From: a bacterium
GTDB lineage: Bacteria > Auribacterota > UBA3054
Direction: 5' to 3'
DNA: 53,017 bases
NCBI GenBank assembly: GCA_017649705.1
Contig: JAGCGH010000032.1
Location: forward strand, 1 to 53,017
A program made the position numbers and the translations under genes. Shown here piece by piece: positions 42,824 to 51,700 of the stretch (positions are counted from its first letter, which is position 1; each line of letters starts with the position of its first letter). The notes beneath the pieces are model-generated. The model did no database searches and was not told the DNA's origin. It saw only the letters and a list, made by a program, of their open reading frames with translations.

Positions 42824-43456
42824 ATGGAATTGAAACCGTATTTTCTCTATGAACGCTACCCCGCTCTCAGGGAATGCGAAAAGGCCATAGAAGAGGCCGC
42901 GCGCATCCTTGACGAAACTTACAAAAAAGGCGGCAGGATCTACTGCTGCGGCAACGGCGGCAGCGCCGCGGACTGCGAGCACATCGTGGGGGAACTGATG
43001 AAGGGCTTTTTGAAAAAGCGCCCCCTCGCGGCCGGGGAAAAGGAGGTTCTCTCCGCCTTCGGCAAGGAGGGCGAATACCTATCCGCCAATCTCCAGGGAG
43101 CCATACCCGCGGTCTCGCTGGTCAACTCCGTGGGATTGGGAACGGCCTTCGCCAACGACGTGGCGCCGGAACTCGTTTTCGCCCAGCAGATCTACGGCCT
43201 GGGCAGGGAAGGGGACGCGCTTATAGCCATCAGCACTTCCGGCAACTCCAAAAACGTGATCTACGCCATATTGGCCGCCAAGGCGAGGGGCGTCAAGGTC
43301 ATCGGGCTCACGGGAGCGGGCGGCGGAAAAATGGCGCCCCTCTGCGACTGCCCCGTTCTGACGCCCTCCCACAGCACGCCGGAAATTCAGGAATACCACC
43401 TGAGCATTTACCACTATCTCTGCCAGAAGGTGGAAAAAAACAATTTCCCCGAATGA
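42824..43456 (+). CDS. SIS-domain phosphoheptose isomerase (GmhA-like)
   Basis: GmhA isomerises sedoheptulose 7-phosphate to D-glycero-D-manno-heptose 7-phosphate, the first step to the heptose of lipopolysaccharide core. The 210-residue product has YCCGNGGSAADCEHIVGEL for the substrate-binding loop, AISTSGNSKNVI for the phosphate loop and STPEIQEYHL near the end with the Glu and His expected in the active site. A longer middle section (about 64-90) is unlike E. coli GmhA. The related DiaA replication protein is the alternative. The neighbouring polysaccharide genes favour a heptose role. Confidence 0.85.
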   Translation: MELKPYFLYERYPALRECEKAIEEAARILDETYKKGGRIYCCGNGGSAADCEHIVGELMKGFLKKRPLAAGEKEVLSAFGKEGEYLSANLQGAIPAVSLVNSVGLGTAFANDVAPELVFAQQIYGLGREGDALIAISTSGNSKNVIYAILAAKARGVKVIGLTGAGGGKMAPLCDCPVLTPSHSTPEIQEYHLSIYHYLCQKVEKNNFPE

Positions 43457-43467
43457 TCTGATCTCTG

Positions 43468-44787
43468 ATGGGCACGCTTTCCTACAACCTTAAGATGCTC
43501 TGGCGCCTTTTCGGCAAGCGCAATCCTGAGTTCCACCGCCAGGTCAACGAACTGGCGGAGTGGCGGGACATGGACACCGAGAGCCGCCACGTGGAGCAGA
43601 TCCTGAAGCTGGCCCATACTTTGACGGTGGCGAAGAAAAGCGTTTACTACCGCGACATGCTCTCGAATTTCAAAGCCAAGCAGAACGCCATCGACTTTTT
43701 GAAGACGCTGCCATATTTGGAAAAGGAAGCGCTGCGGGCCCGTCCGGAGCTTTTTCTGACGGGGGAGAAGCTGACCGCTCCCGCCTACACCAGCGGAACC
43801 ACCGGAACGCCCCTGCAATTAAGGCGCAGCTGGCGCTCCATCGCCAGGGAGGAGGCGGGCTTCTTCTCCTGGTACTGCCAGGCCGGCTGGCGCCCGGGCT
43901 GGCCCATGATCGTTTTGAGAGGCGATCTTGTGACGCCCCAGGACCGCCAGGTCCCGCCCTTCGGGGTGCATGATTTCATCGGCCGCCGCTGGGTCTTGTC
44001 TTCCTATCACATGTCCGACGCCACCCTGCCCTGGTACGTGGACACCATCCGCTCCTCCGGAAGCATCTTCATGAGCGCTTATCCCAGCTCCGCCTACATC
44101 CTGGCGGAGTATCTCTGGCGGAAGGGGCTGAGGCCTCTGCAAATGCGGGCCGTCTTCTTGGCTTCCGAGACCGTGAGCCAGGAGATGATCGACCTTATCA
44201 GCGAATTCATCGGCCCGGTGCACGTGCAGTACGGCATGGCGGAGAGAGTCTGCTGGATGACCACCTGCCAGGCGGGCTGCTACCACGAGGACACCAGCTA
44301 CGGCTTCACGGAATACGCGCCCTTGGGCGACGGCCGCTATGAGATCGTGGCCACCAGCTTCATCAACGACGCCCAGCCGCTCATACGCTACCAGACCGGG
44401 GACATCGCCATCGGACCCTTCGGCTGGAAAGACCGCTGCGAATGCGGCGCCAGGGGGCCGGGCTGCCGCCAGATCCTGGGCAGGGAGGACGACCTTTACG
44501 TTCTGCCCGACGGCCGGAAGATCGGGAGGCTGGACCATGTCTTCAAGGCCGTGCCGCACATCGTGGCGGCCCAGATAATCCAGCACGACCTCTACCACAC
44601 GGAGATAATAATAGTGCCGGACATCCATTACGAGCAGTCTTCCGAAAAAGTGATCCGCGGGAAATTCCTGGAGAGGACTTCCCCGGACATCGCCATACAG
44701 TTCACTTACCGTTCTTTCCTGCCCAGGACCGCCAGAGGGAAGTTCAGGGCGGTAGTTTCCAAAGTCGCAAAGGATTACCATGGATAA
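43468..44787 (+). CDS. CapK-like adenylate-forming protein (PaaK family)
   Basis: A 439-residue member of the phenylacetate-CoA ligase/CapK (coenzyme F390 synthetase) family. AYTSGTTGTPLQLRRS is the P-loop. QYGMAERVCWM holds the A5-type motif. PLIRYQTGDIA carries the aspartate that contacts ribose, and TARGKFRAVVSK near the end has the catalytic lysine region. In capsule and exopolysaccharide loci such proteins are thought to activate an acid for polymer modification; the substrate is unknown. Four cysteines in CECGARGPGC-type spacing occur before the C-terminal domain, a known feature of this group. It overlaps the heparinase-like gene by 8 bp. Confidence 0.85.
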   Translation: MGTLSYNLKMLWRLFGKRNPEFHRQVNELAEWRDMDTESRHVEQILKLAHTLTVAKKSVYYRDMLSNFKAKQNAIDFLKTLPYLEKEALRARPELFLTGEKLTAPAYTSGTTGTPLQLRRSWRSIAREEAGFFSWYCQAGWRPGWPMIVLRGDLVTPQDRQVPPFGVHDFIGRRWVLSSYHMSDATLPWYVDTIRSSGSIFMSAYPSSAYILAEYLWRKGLRPLQMRAVFLASETVSQEMIDLISEFIGPVHVQYGMAERVCWMTTCQAGCYHEDTSYGFTEYAPLGDGRYEIVATSFINDAQPLIRYQTGDIAIGPFGWKDRCECGARGPGCRQILGREDDLYVLPDGRKIGRLDHVFKAVPHIVAAQIIQHDLYHTEIIIVPDIHYEQSSEKVIRGKFLERTSPDIAIQFTYRSFLPRTARGKFRAVVSKVAKDYHG

Positions 44788-46717
44788 GAAAAAACTTTGC
44801 TGGTATCTGTACCGGTTCTCCAAAATGTCATTGAAGGAGATCGCCTGGAGGCTGGACTGCCTCGTCAACCAGCCCGACCTCAGGAAAATGCCCGAGGTCT
44901 CGCTGGAGCTGGCGAAAAAGCAGCTGGAGCAGGAGCTTTCGCCCCTGGGCTTCCGCATAAGGAACGATTTCAAAGCTGCGCCGGAAGCGGAAAAGAAACT
45001 TTTGGAAAAAGCGGAGAGGATACTGCGCCACGAATTCGACTTCTTTTCTGAGAGCGTGAAGCTGGAGGGGACGATCTCCTGGCTCAGGGATCCCCTAAAC
45101 GGCGCCGAGACGCCCAGGAAGGATTTCCTGGAAATAAACTACCGCGACCTCAAGAGCGACGCGTCGGTCATGCGCGTCTGGTTCCTCAACCGCCACACGC
45201 ACCTGGTGACGTTGTCCCAGGCTTACGCCGTGAGCGGCCGGGAGGAGTTCGCGGAGGAGATAGCGGAGGAGCTGGACGGCTGGCAGAAGGAGTGCCATTA
45301 TCCCTACGGGCTGCCCTGGGCGACCGCCATGGAAGCCGCCATGCGGCTTTTGTCCTGGACTTTCGTTTACCGCTTCCTTTCGCAGAATAGGCCGAAGTGC
45401 CTGAACGAGCGCTTCGCCGTCTACTTTTTCACCGCGGTGAAGCAGCATTACGCTTACGTGAAATTCAACCGCTCCCGCTACAGCAGCGCCAACAACCACG
45501 CCCTGGCGGAACTGGCGGCCCTTCTGTGCGCCAGGGAGACCTGGCCCCTTCTTTTCGAGGATGAAAAGGACGACTTGTCCAAGGAGCTGGCGGACGAGGC
45601 GGCCTCTCAATTCGCCCCTTCGGGAGTCAACCTGGAGCAGGCCCTTTCTTACCACGCCTTCAGCCTGGAGCTTCTCTGCGCCGCGGCCTCCCAGTCCCGG
45701 GAACTTCTCGCCAAGATCTCGGAGCTTTTGGGGAAAGCGGCGGCTTTTTTGGACCGCGCCCGGGAAATTATGCCCCTTTGCGGGGAATACGGCGACAGCG
45801 ACGAGGCGGTGGCGACGGGAATATTGTCAAGAAGCGATGATTATTACAAAGAGGTGGCGAGCCTGGCCCGCGCGCTGTCCGATCCCAGCCCCAGGGAGGA
45901 GGCGGTCATAGGCGAGGATTTCCAATGGTACACCGGCGCCTGGAGCGAGAGCGAACCGCCCTCGGCGACGCTCGATCTTTCCAAGGAGTGCGGACTCTTT
46001 TGGAAAGGGAAGACCGGGGAAGGGCTCGAAGTTTCGTTTTTCTTCAAGACCGGGCCTCTGGGCTTGGGGAAACTGGCGGCCCACGGACACGCGGACGCCC
46101 TCTCCTTTATTATGAGCGTCAACGGAACGCCGGTCTTCATCGACAGCGGCACCGGATGCTATCATCAGAGCAGGAAATGGCGGGAATACTTCCGCTCCAC
46201 CGCGGCCCACAACGCCCTGGAGGCCAACGACCAGAGCCAGAGCATGAGCCTGGGTCCTTTCATGTGGCGGGAAAATTACCGCACGGAAACGGAGAACGCC
46301 AGAATGGACGAAGAGGGCTTCTCCTTTTCCGCCCGCCATTACGGCTACAAGAAACGGTTCAGCCTGACGCATCGCAGGATGTTTGAAATGGACGCCCCCA
46401 AAGGCTTGCTGCAGATGAAGGACGTGCTTTTGGGCTGCGACAACGTGCATATAAAGCAGTATTTCCACGTTTCGCCTTTGTGCGAAGCGGCCCAGACCGG
46501 CAACAAGACTTTCCTGGTAAAAGGCCCGGACTTTAAAATAGAGCTTTCCTTCATGGACGTCATGAGCGCCAGGATGGTCATGGGGGACGAAAAGAAGCCC
46601 CTGGGATTTGCCGCGGCGCACCTGGGGAAATGGACGCCCTGTCCGGTCATCGTGACGGAATCCAACTGCATCGGCCAGGACGAGCTCATAAGCCTTATCA
46701 AAATAACCCCGCTTTGA
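44780..46717 (+). CDS. Heparinase II/III-like polysaccharide lyase family protein
   Basis: A 645-residue protein of the heparinase II/III family. The helical barrel (about 90-380) has YPYGLPWATAMEAAMRLL and SANNHALAELAALL; its asparagine and histidine fit the usual active-site pair, and YHAFSLELL supplies a tyrosine. The beta-sheet part starts at about 395 and has the family motif AAHGHADALSFIMSVNGTPVFIDSG and TAAHNALEANDQSQS. No signal peptide is obvious, so it may act in the cytoplasm or be exported another way. In polysaccharide loci these proteins are thought to degrade or edit the polymer. It lies between the CapK-like and glycosyltransferase genes. Confidence 0.88.
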   Translation: MDKKKLCWYLYRFSKMSLKEIAWRLDCLVNQPDLRKMPEVSLELAKKQLEQELSPLGFRIRNDFKAAPEAEKKLLEKAERILRHEFDFFSESVKLEGTISWLRDPLNGAETPRKDFLEINYRDLKSDASVMRVWFLNRHTHLVTLSQAYAVSGREEFAEEIAEELDGWQKECHYPYGLPWATAMEAAMRLLSWTFVYRFLSQNRPKCLNERFAVYFFTAVKQHYAYVKFNRSRYSSANNHALAELAALLCARETWPLLFEDEKDDLSKELADEAASQFAPSGVNLEQALSYHAFSLELLCAAASQSRELLAKISELLGKAAAFLDRAREIMPLCGEYGDSDEAVATGILSRSDDYYKEVASLARALSDPSPREEAVIGEDFQWYTGAWSESEPPSATLDLSKECGLFWKGKTGEGLEVSFFFKTGPLGLGKLAAHGHADALSFIMSVNGTPVFIDSGTGCYHQSRKWREYFRSTAAHNALEANDQSQSMSLGPFMWRENYRTETENARMDEEGFSFSARHYGYKKRFSLTHRRMFEMDAPKGLLQMKDVLLGCDNVHIKQYFHVSPLCEAAQTGNKTFLVKGPDFKIELSFMDVMSARMVMGDEKKPLGFAAAHLGKWTPCPVIVTESNCIGQDELISLIKITPL

Positions 46718-46722
46718 AAGCA

Positions 46723-47907
46723 ATGCCCACCCACGTCCTAATAATCGTGGAAAACCTTCCCGTGCCCAGGGACTACAGAGTCTGGCTTATCGCCACCACT
46801 CTGAAAAGCAAAGGGTATGAGGTGACGGTCGTTTCGCCTTCCGACGACAGGGCGCCCAAGGGCGTCTACCGCAAGGATGGCGTTCTAATGATAAGGCACA
46901 AGCTTTACCAGGCCAAAAGCTGGCTTGGTTACGCCAGGGAATACGCGGAGGCCCTTCTGAGGGAACGGGCGATAATCAAAAAGATCTACGCGAAGAAACC
47001 TTTCCAGGTCATGCACGTCTGCGATCCGCCGGACCTTCTCTACCTTCTGGCCAAGCCTTATAAGAAGAAAGGCGTGAAGCTCGTTTTCGACCATCACGAT
47101 CTTTCCCCGGAACTGATACTGGCCAAAAGGAACGTCACTTCCTACGCAGAGCTAGGTTTCCTTTTCAAGGTCATGTACAAACTGCTTCTCCGCTTTGAAA
47201 GCAAGTCCGTTAAAAGCGCCGACATCGTTCTCACCACGAACGCGTCTTACCAAAACATAGAATTAGCGAGGGACGGCCTCGTCCCGGGAAAAAGTTTCGT
47301 CGTGCGCTCGGGACTGAGAAGGGAAGAGCTTATCCAAAACAGGGAAGCCGCCTGTTCAAACGTTCCAAGGCTCGTTTACATCGGAGTGATGGCGCGCCAG
47401 GACGGCGTCGACATTCTTTTGAAAGCGCTGGCGATCGTAAAGGAAAAACAAATGCGTGTCTCGCTTAAACTTCTGGGCGACGGCCCGGAGTTCGAGAATC
47501 TGAAAGCGCTGGCGAAAAAACTGAACATAGAAAGCGAAACGGAATTCTTGGGTTTCGTTCAGAAAGCGAAAGCGAAAGAAATACTATTGGCAAGCGACAT
47601 CGGCATAACCCCCGATCCCAAGACGCCGATGAACGACAACTCCACTATGCTGAAGACGCTGGACTACATGGCGGCGGGATTGCCGCAGGTGCTCTTCGAT
47701 CTGAAAGAGCACCGCGCCACTTGCAAAGACGCCGCGTATTATGTTGAACCGAGCAGTCCCGAAGCGCTGGCGGAAGGAATAATTACGCTTAGCAATTCTC
47801 CCGAACTTAGAGACGCTTTAAGCCAAAGATCTTTGGCGAGAAGCTGGGAATTGGCCTGGGAAGGGGACGGGGAGCCCCGTTTGTTGGAAGCCTATTCTAA
47901 GGCTTAA
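46723..47907 (+). CDS. Glycosyltransferase family 4
   Basis: A 394-residue GT-B glycosyltransferase of the GT4 type. It begins MPTHVLIIVENLPVPRDYRVW, and VMHVCDPPDLLYLLA plus FDHHDLSPEL form the acceptor half. The donor half has LVYIGVMARQDGVDILLKAL, LLGDGPEFENLKALA and a C-terminal segment ending in NDNSTMLKTLDYMAAGLPQV, where the family usually has EX7E. The start at 46723 lies 5 bp after the heparinase stop; longer in-frame starts lie inside that gene. It ends the purA-to-glycosyltransferase run and probably builds a surface glycan together with the two genes before it. Confidence 0.92.
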   Translation: MPTHVLIIVENLPVPRDYRVWLIATTLKSKGYEVTVVSPSDDRAPKGVYRKDGVLMIRHKLYQAKSWLGYAREYAEALLRERAIIKKIYAKKPFQVMHVCDPPDLLYLLAKPYKKKGVKLVFDHHDLSPELILAKRNVTSYAELGFLFKVMYKLLLRFESKSVKSADIVLTTNASYQNIELARDGLVPGKSFVVRSGLRREELIQNREAACSNVPRLVYIGVMARQDGVDILLKALAIVKEKQMRVSLKLLGDGPEFENLKALAKKLNIESETEFLGFVQKAKAKEILLASDIGITPDPKTPMNDNSTMLKTLDYMAAGLPQVLFDLKEHRATCKDAAYYVEPSSPEALAEGIITLSNSPELRDALSQRSLARSWELAWEGDGEPRLLEAYSKA

Positions 47908-47968
47908 CATTCTTTAACTAAATTATTTACGTTATAAAACCCGCGGCCTATTGTTTACCATAAAACAG

Positions 47969-48004
47969 TTGACTTGTAAATTGTTTACTAGTTTATGATA
48001 TAAT
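47969..48004 (+). promoter_or_regulatory. promoter region of the small membrane protein gene
   Basis: A perfect TATAAT lies at 47999-48004. The TTGACT at 47969-47974 is 24 bp upstream, too far for it but 19 bp from an overlapping TATGAT (47994-47999). Two direct copies of TTGTTTAC (47951-47958 and 47981-47988, 30 bp apart) flank the -35 and could bind a regulator. Confidence 0.5.
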
Positions 48005-48050
48005 GGTGGTGAACAAAATGAAAACGTCTAAAACCCAAAAGGAGGATGTT

Positions 48051-48251
48051 ATGAAAAAAAGTCAAATGATCGTTATCGCTTCCGCTCTCATAGCGTTCGT
48101 CGCGCTGACTTTCTTCACCTACAACGTGATCAGAGCGCTGTCTTCCGTCAGCCCGGATCCGCACTGCGGCATCAAGTACACGAAGTTCAACGCCGACACC
48201 CAGGTCTCCGGCGCCTTCGCGCTGAACTACATCATCAGCAAGTCCCGCTGA
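48051..48251 (+). CDS. Small membrane protein
   Basis: A 66-residue protein that starts MKKSQMIVIASALIAFVALTFF, one membrane helix or signal anchor. A short polar part follows with one cysteine (SPDPHCGIKYTKF) and NADTQVSGAFALNYIISKSR. I recognise no family. The start at 48051 is chosen because AAAGGAGG lies 7 bp upstream; the longer frame from 48003 lacks such a site. It stands alone between two terminator-like regions with a strong -10 box upstream. Confidence 0.72.
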   Translation: MKKSQMIVIASALIAFVALTFFTYNVIRALSSVSPDPHCGIKYTKFNADTQVSGAFALNYIISKSR

Positions 48252-48321
48252 AGCGTTCCCTCTTCGCACTCTATATATATAGGAACGCAGATCTGGGAAG
48301 ATCAAAACAATGTTTAAACAG

Positions 48322-48399
48322 GAGGCCGCGGGCATGAGGTGAACCCCAAAACTTGGACAAAGATTTGGGGTTCACATCAGCAGCGCGGCCTCTTTTTTT
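48322..48399 (+). terminator. two-part hairpin terminator
   Basis: An outer 9-bp stem GAGGCCGCG/CGCGGCCTC (48322-48330, 48384-48392) encloses a perfect 12-bp inner stem GTGAACCCCAAA/TTTGGGGTTCAC (48339-48350, 48364-48375). Eight unpaired bases lie on each side between them and the loop is 13 nt. A run of T residues follows. It would end the small membrane protein transcript. The shape is larger than a normal terminator. Confidence 0.8.
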
Positions 48400-48491
48400 A
48401 TAGAGGCTCCGGGGGAGGAAAAGCGGGGGAGATCTTTAAAAAGGCGCTTGCTAATTAGAAATTATGCTAGTCAAGGGGGTGCGGGGAAAAG

Positions 48492-48500
48492 TTATCCACA
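48492..48500 (+). promoter_or_regulatory. consensus DnaA box
   Basis: TTATCCACA is an exact DnaA box match. Its wider context GTTATCCACAACC is the same as that of the box at 24376-24384 on the other strand. No cluster of boxes or AT-rich origin module is seen around it. Confidence 0.4.
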
Positions 48501-48583
48501 ACCCGGAAGGGGGCTCTTACTATGCCTAAATGGCTAAAAACAAAATATTTATATTTTAACAGGGGCTTCCGCGGACCAATGCG

Positions 48584-48612
48584 TTGTTTTGATCCCTTGA
48601 TTTTGGTAAAAT
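48584..48612 (+). promoter_or_regulatory. promoter of the large beta-helix protein
   Basis: TTGTTT (48584-48589) and TAAAAT (48607-48612) are 17 bp apart, with TGG before the -10 box. The start codon is 130 bp downstream. Confidence 0.65.
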
Positions 48613-48624
48613 GAACACGATGGA

Positions 48625-48655
48625 CATCTAGCCGAAATTATAAACCGGCTGGATG
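48625..48655 (+). other. leader hairpin before the beta-helix gene
   Basis: CATCTAGCCG and CGGCTGGATG form a 10-bp stem with one G-U pair and an 11-nt loop near the predicted 5' end of the mRNA. It has no T run. A 5' hairpin of this kind can protect an mRNA from decay. Confidence 0.5.
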
Positions 48656-48742
48656 CCCTATCGAGACCGCACCCAATTTTTTTATTAACGGGATTATTCC
48701 AAAAAGTAATTCCAAACCTTTAACCAAAATAAAGAGGAAAGC

Positions 48743-51700
48743 ATGAAAAAATTCCTTTGTCTGGCGCTAATGCTTGCGTTAGCGTCCTACGTGTGGGCCG
48801 ACGCTCCGGCGAACGACAACGTCGCTGACGCCGCCGCTTACACGATCGGAACGGCTGTTACCGGCACCACGACTGAGGCTACGCTCGAAGCGGGCGAGTC
48901 TGACAAGATCGGCGAAGGCTGGGTCAACTCCGTTTGGTACAAATTCAACCTCGGCACGTCTTTCCAGCAGAAAGTCACGCTCGACATCAAAGCCACCGAA
49001 GGCAGCTCTCAGGACACCTGTCTTGTGATCGGCACCGGCACGAGCCTTGACGACATGGAGATCATCGTCGCCCAGGACACCAGCGTTGACGAGCACTATT
49101 CCGCCACCTTCGACGGTGACAAGGACTACTTCATCGGCATCTACGGCTGGAACGCCGATTCTTGCGGCGAGTTCTCCCTCACCAGTTCCAGCGTGCCCAT
49201 CAAGAGCTGGTACGCCTCTCCTGACGGCACCGGTTCCGGCGACAGCGCCGAAGATCCCTGCGATCTGAAGACCGCTTTCGCCAACGTGGCCGGCGGCAAT
49301 GCCGTTTACATGGCTCCGGGCACCTACGTCCTCTCCGAAGTTGGCGAAGCCGCCAATGTCCGCTGGACCGACGGTACCTTCCTGCTCCTCCAGACCGCTG
49401 GCGTCTCCGTCATCGGCGCTGGCAGCGACCAGACCATCATTCTGTGCGACCAGACGAATGACGTCGGCGTGGCCATCCTGGCCGCGGACATCACCTTCAA
49501 GGGCATCCAGATCCAGCATCCGATGGACATCAAGGGCAACGACTCCTGGGGCGGTGCTTTCTACGGCCTCACGGCTGCTCTGACCACCGTTGACGCGACC
49601 GGCCTCCACCTGGAAGACGTCTACGTTTACGTCGGCAGCGAAGGCGGCGTCACTGACGTCGACAGCGGCCAGCTCATTCGTCCCGCCTGCATCCAGACCA
49701 AGTGCGACAGCACGGTCACTGTGGAAGACTGCGCGTTCATCTCTTACGGCCTTTTGACCTCCTGCCAGATCAAGCCCTTCACTTGGGACGCTGCCGCGGA
49801 AGGCGACAAGACCGTGCACTTCAACTTCAGCCGCTGCACCTTCAGGAGCAACTACGACGTTATCCATGAAACGAGGCCTGATCAGATCGACCACAACAGC
49901 GCCATTTTCGGCAACGTTTGGTACAGCAACGTCGACACCGAAGTCAAGGTCGACAACTGCATCTTCCTGAACACCAAGTACCCCGTTGGCGAACAGGCCA
50001 ACGACGACGAAAGACAGTGGAGATTCACTGTCAAGAGATGCTTCATGCCCGAAGCTGACCTTGAAAGACAGACCCGCGCGGCCGTCGACTACGTCGAGTG
50101 CGACACTGTGATGGATCCTCAGGTCGAGACCGTCGGCTGGACCAGCTCCCTGGTCAAGGCCGGCAAAGGCTGCGTCATCCCGCAGTCTGTCATGGCCACG
50201 ATCGTTGATGAAGACTTCTCCTCTTATCCGGAAGGCGACATCAAGGGTCAGTACGGCTGGTCCGACGGCTACGGCAGCGACTACACAATCCAGGCTGTCA
50301 AAGACGGTGACAACACCTACGTCGAGATCCACTCCGCCGGCCTCACCGGCACCCACTACAATTTCGACAACCCCATCGCCACCGGTTGGGCCGAAGGCTC
50401 AGGCAACCCCTACCGCGCCTGGAAGTATTCTGCCAGGATGAAATTCACGGAAGTCGGCGGCGGCAACCCCTGGATCGGCTTCTGGGATCCGCAGTGCGTG
50501 GAAAGCCAGTTCGTCAAAGACGCTTCCGGCACCTTCCTGCAGTTCCGTCCGGATGGCGGATACACTGATTCTCAGCTCCGCATCCCCATCGGCGAATGGG
50601 TTGACTTCAGCATGACCGTCAGCGCCAACGCGGTCAACAAGAAACACAACGTTCTTTCCATCAGCGTCGACGGCGTTGAGGAAGAGATCAACTTCCCCGC
50701 CGGCCAGGAAAACGACACGGATATCTTCAAGACCTTCCGTTACTTCTTCTGGAGCGCCGGCACCACGCTGCAGCTCGACGCCATCAAGCTCGAGTACCTC
50801 TGCGACGGCCCGGCCAACGACTATCTCTCCCGCGCCACGACCGTCACTATCGGCGAAACCGTCTACGGCAACAACGAGTATGCCCGCGTGGAATCCGGCG
50901 AAAGCACGGATCAGATCAACTCCATTTGGTACACCTTCGAGGCCACTGACAACAGCGGCGTCGCGCTCAGCACCGAAGGCACTTGGGACGAGTTCAGCAA
51001 CGACACCATGATCGCTGTCTACTCCTCCATGGTCTCTAATCCGGCCTTCGAAGACCTGGATGAAGTCGTTCCTCTGACCGACACCGGCAGAGACGAGTCC
51101 TGCAAGTTCCAGAAGGAAGAAGGCAAGTACTATTTCGTAATGGTCGGCTCCTTCATCAAGAACGAAGCTCAGGCTGGCGGCATCAAGCTGACCACTGAAG
51201 ACGTCTACATTGGCGACCTCTACGTCGCTCCGGGAGCCACCGGCACCGGTCATTCCGAAGATGATCCTATGGGCAGCATCTCTGATGCTATGGCGCAGGT
51301 CTCTCCGGGCTTCTCTGTCAAGCTCGCTGCCGGCGAATACTCTATCGCCGACAACTACAACCAGACCGATGTCTGGGGCGCCGGCATGACCGTTCTGTGC
51401 TTCCAGGCTGAGAACGTCACCCTGCAGGGCGCTGGCCCTGACAAGACCACCATCGTGGTTCCCGCCGGCTACGTCGGCATCCGCATGGAGAAGAACGGCG
51501 CGTCCGTCCGCGACCTGACCGTCAAGGCCTACCGCACCGACAACATGCCGTACCACTACAACTGGCATATGCAGGGCGCCATCTGCGCCTGCAACTGCTC
51601 CGGCATGAGCGTCAGCAACGTCGCCATCTACTCCGAACAGAAGACCAACGAGATCCGTCCGTTCGCTATTTACAGCGTCACGAACTTCAAAGTTGACAGA

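Larger units (their letters stand above)
48252..48742. other. 491-bp intergenic region with structured elements
   Basis: No protein gene is seen. From left to right it holds a complex two-part hairpin ending in T residues (48322-48399), a GC-rich stretch, a consensus DnaA box (48492-48500) and an AT-rich stretch. A promoter (48584-48612) and a leader hairpin (48625-48655) lie before the large beta-helix gene. Confidence 0.8.

Noticed and set aside
48339-48375. A complete insertion sequence at the IS-end-like motif
   Set aside because: No transposase or second end is present nearby; the structure fits a terminator.
48401-48600. A replication origin at the DnaA box
   Set aside because: Only one exact box is seen, without a cluster, an AT-rich unwinding element or dnaA/dnaN genes nearby.
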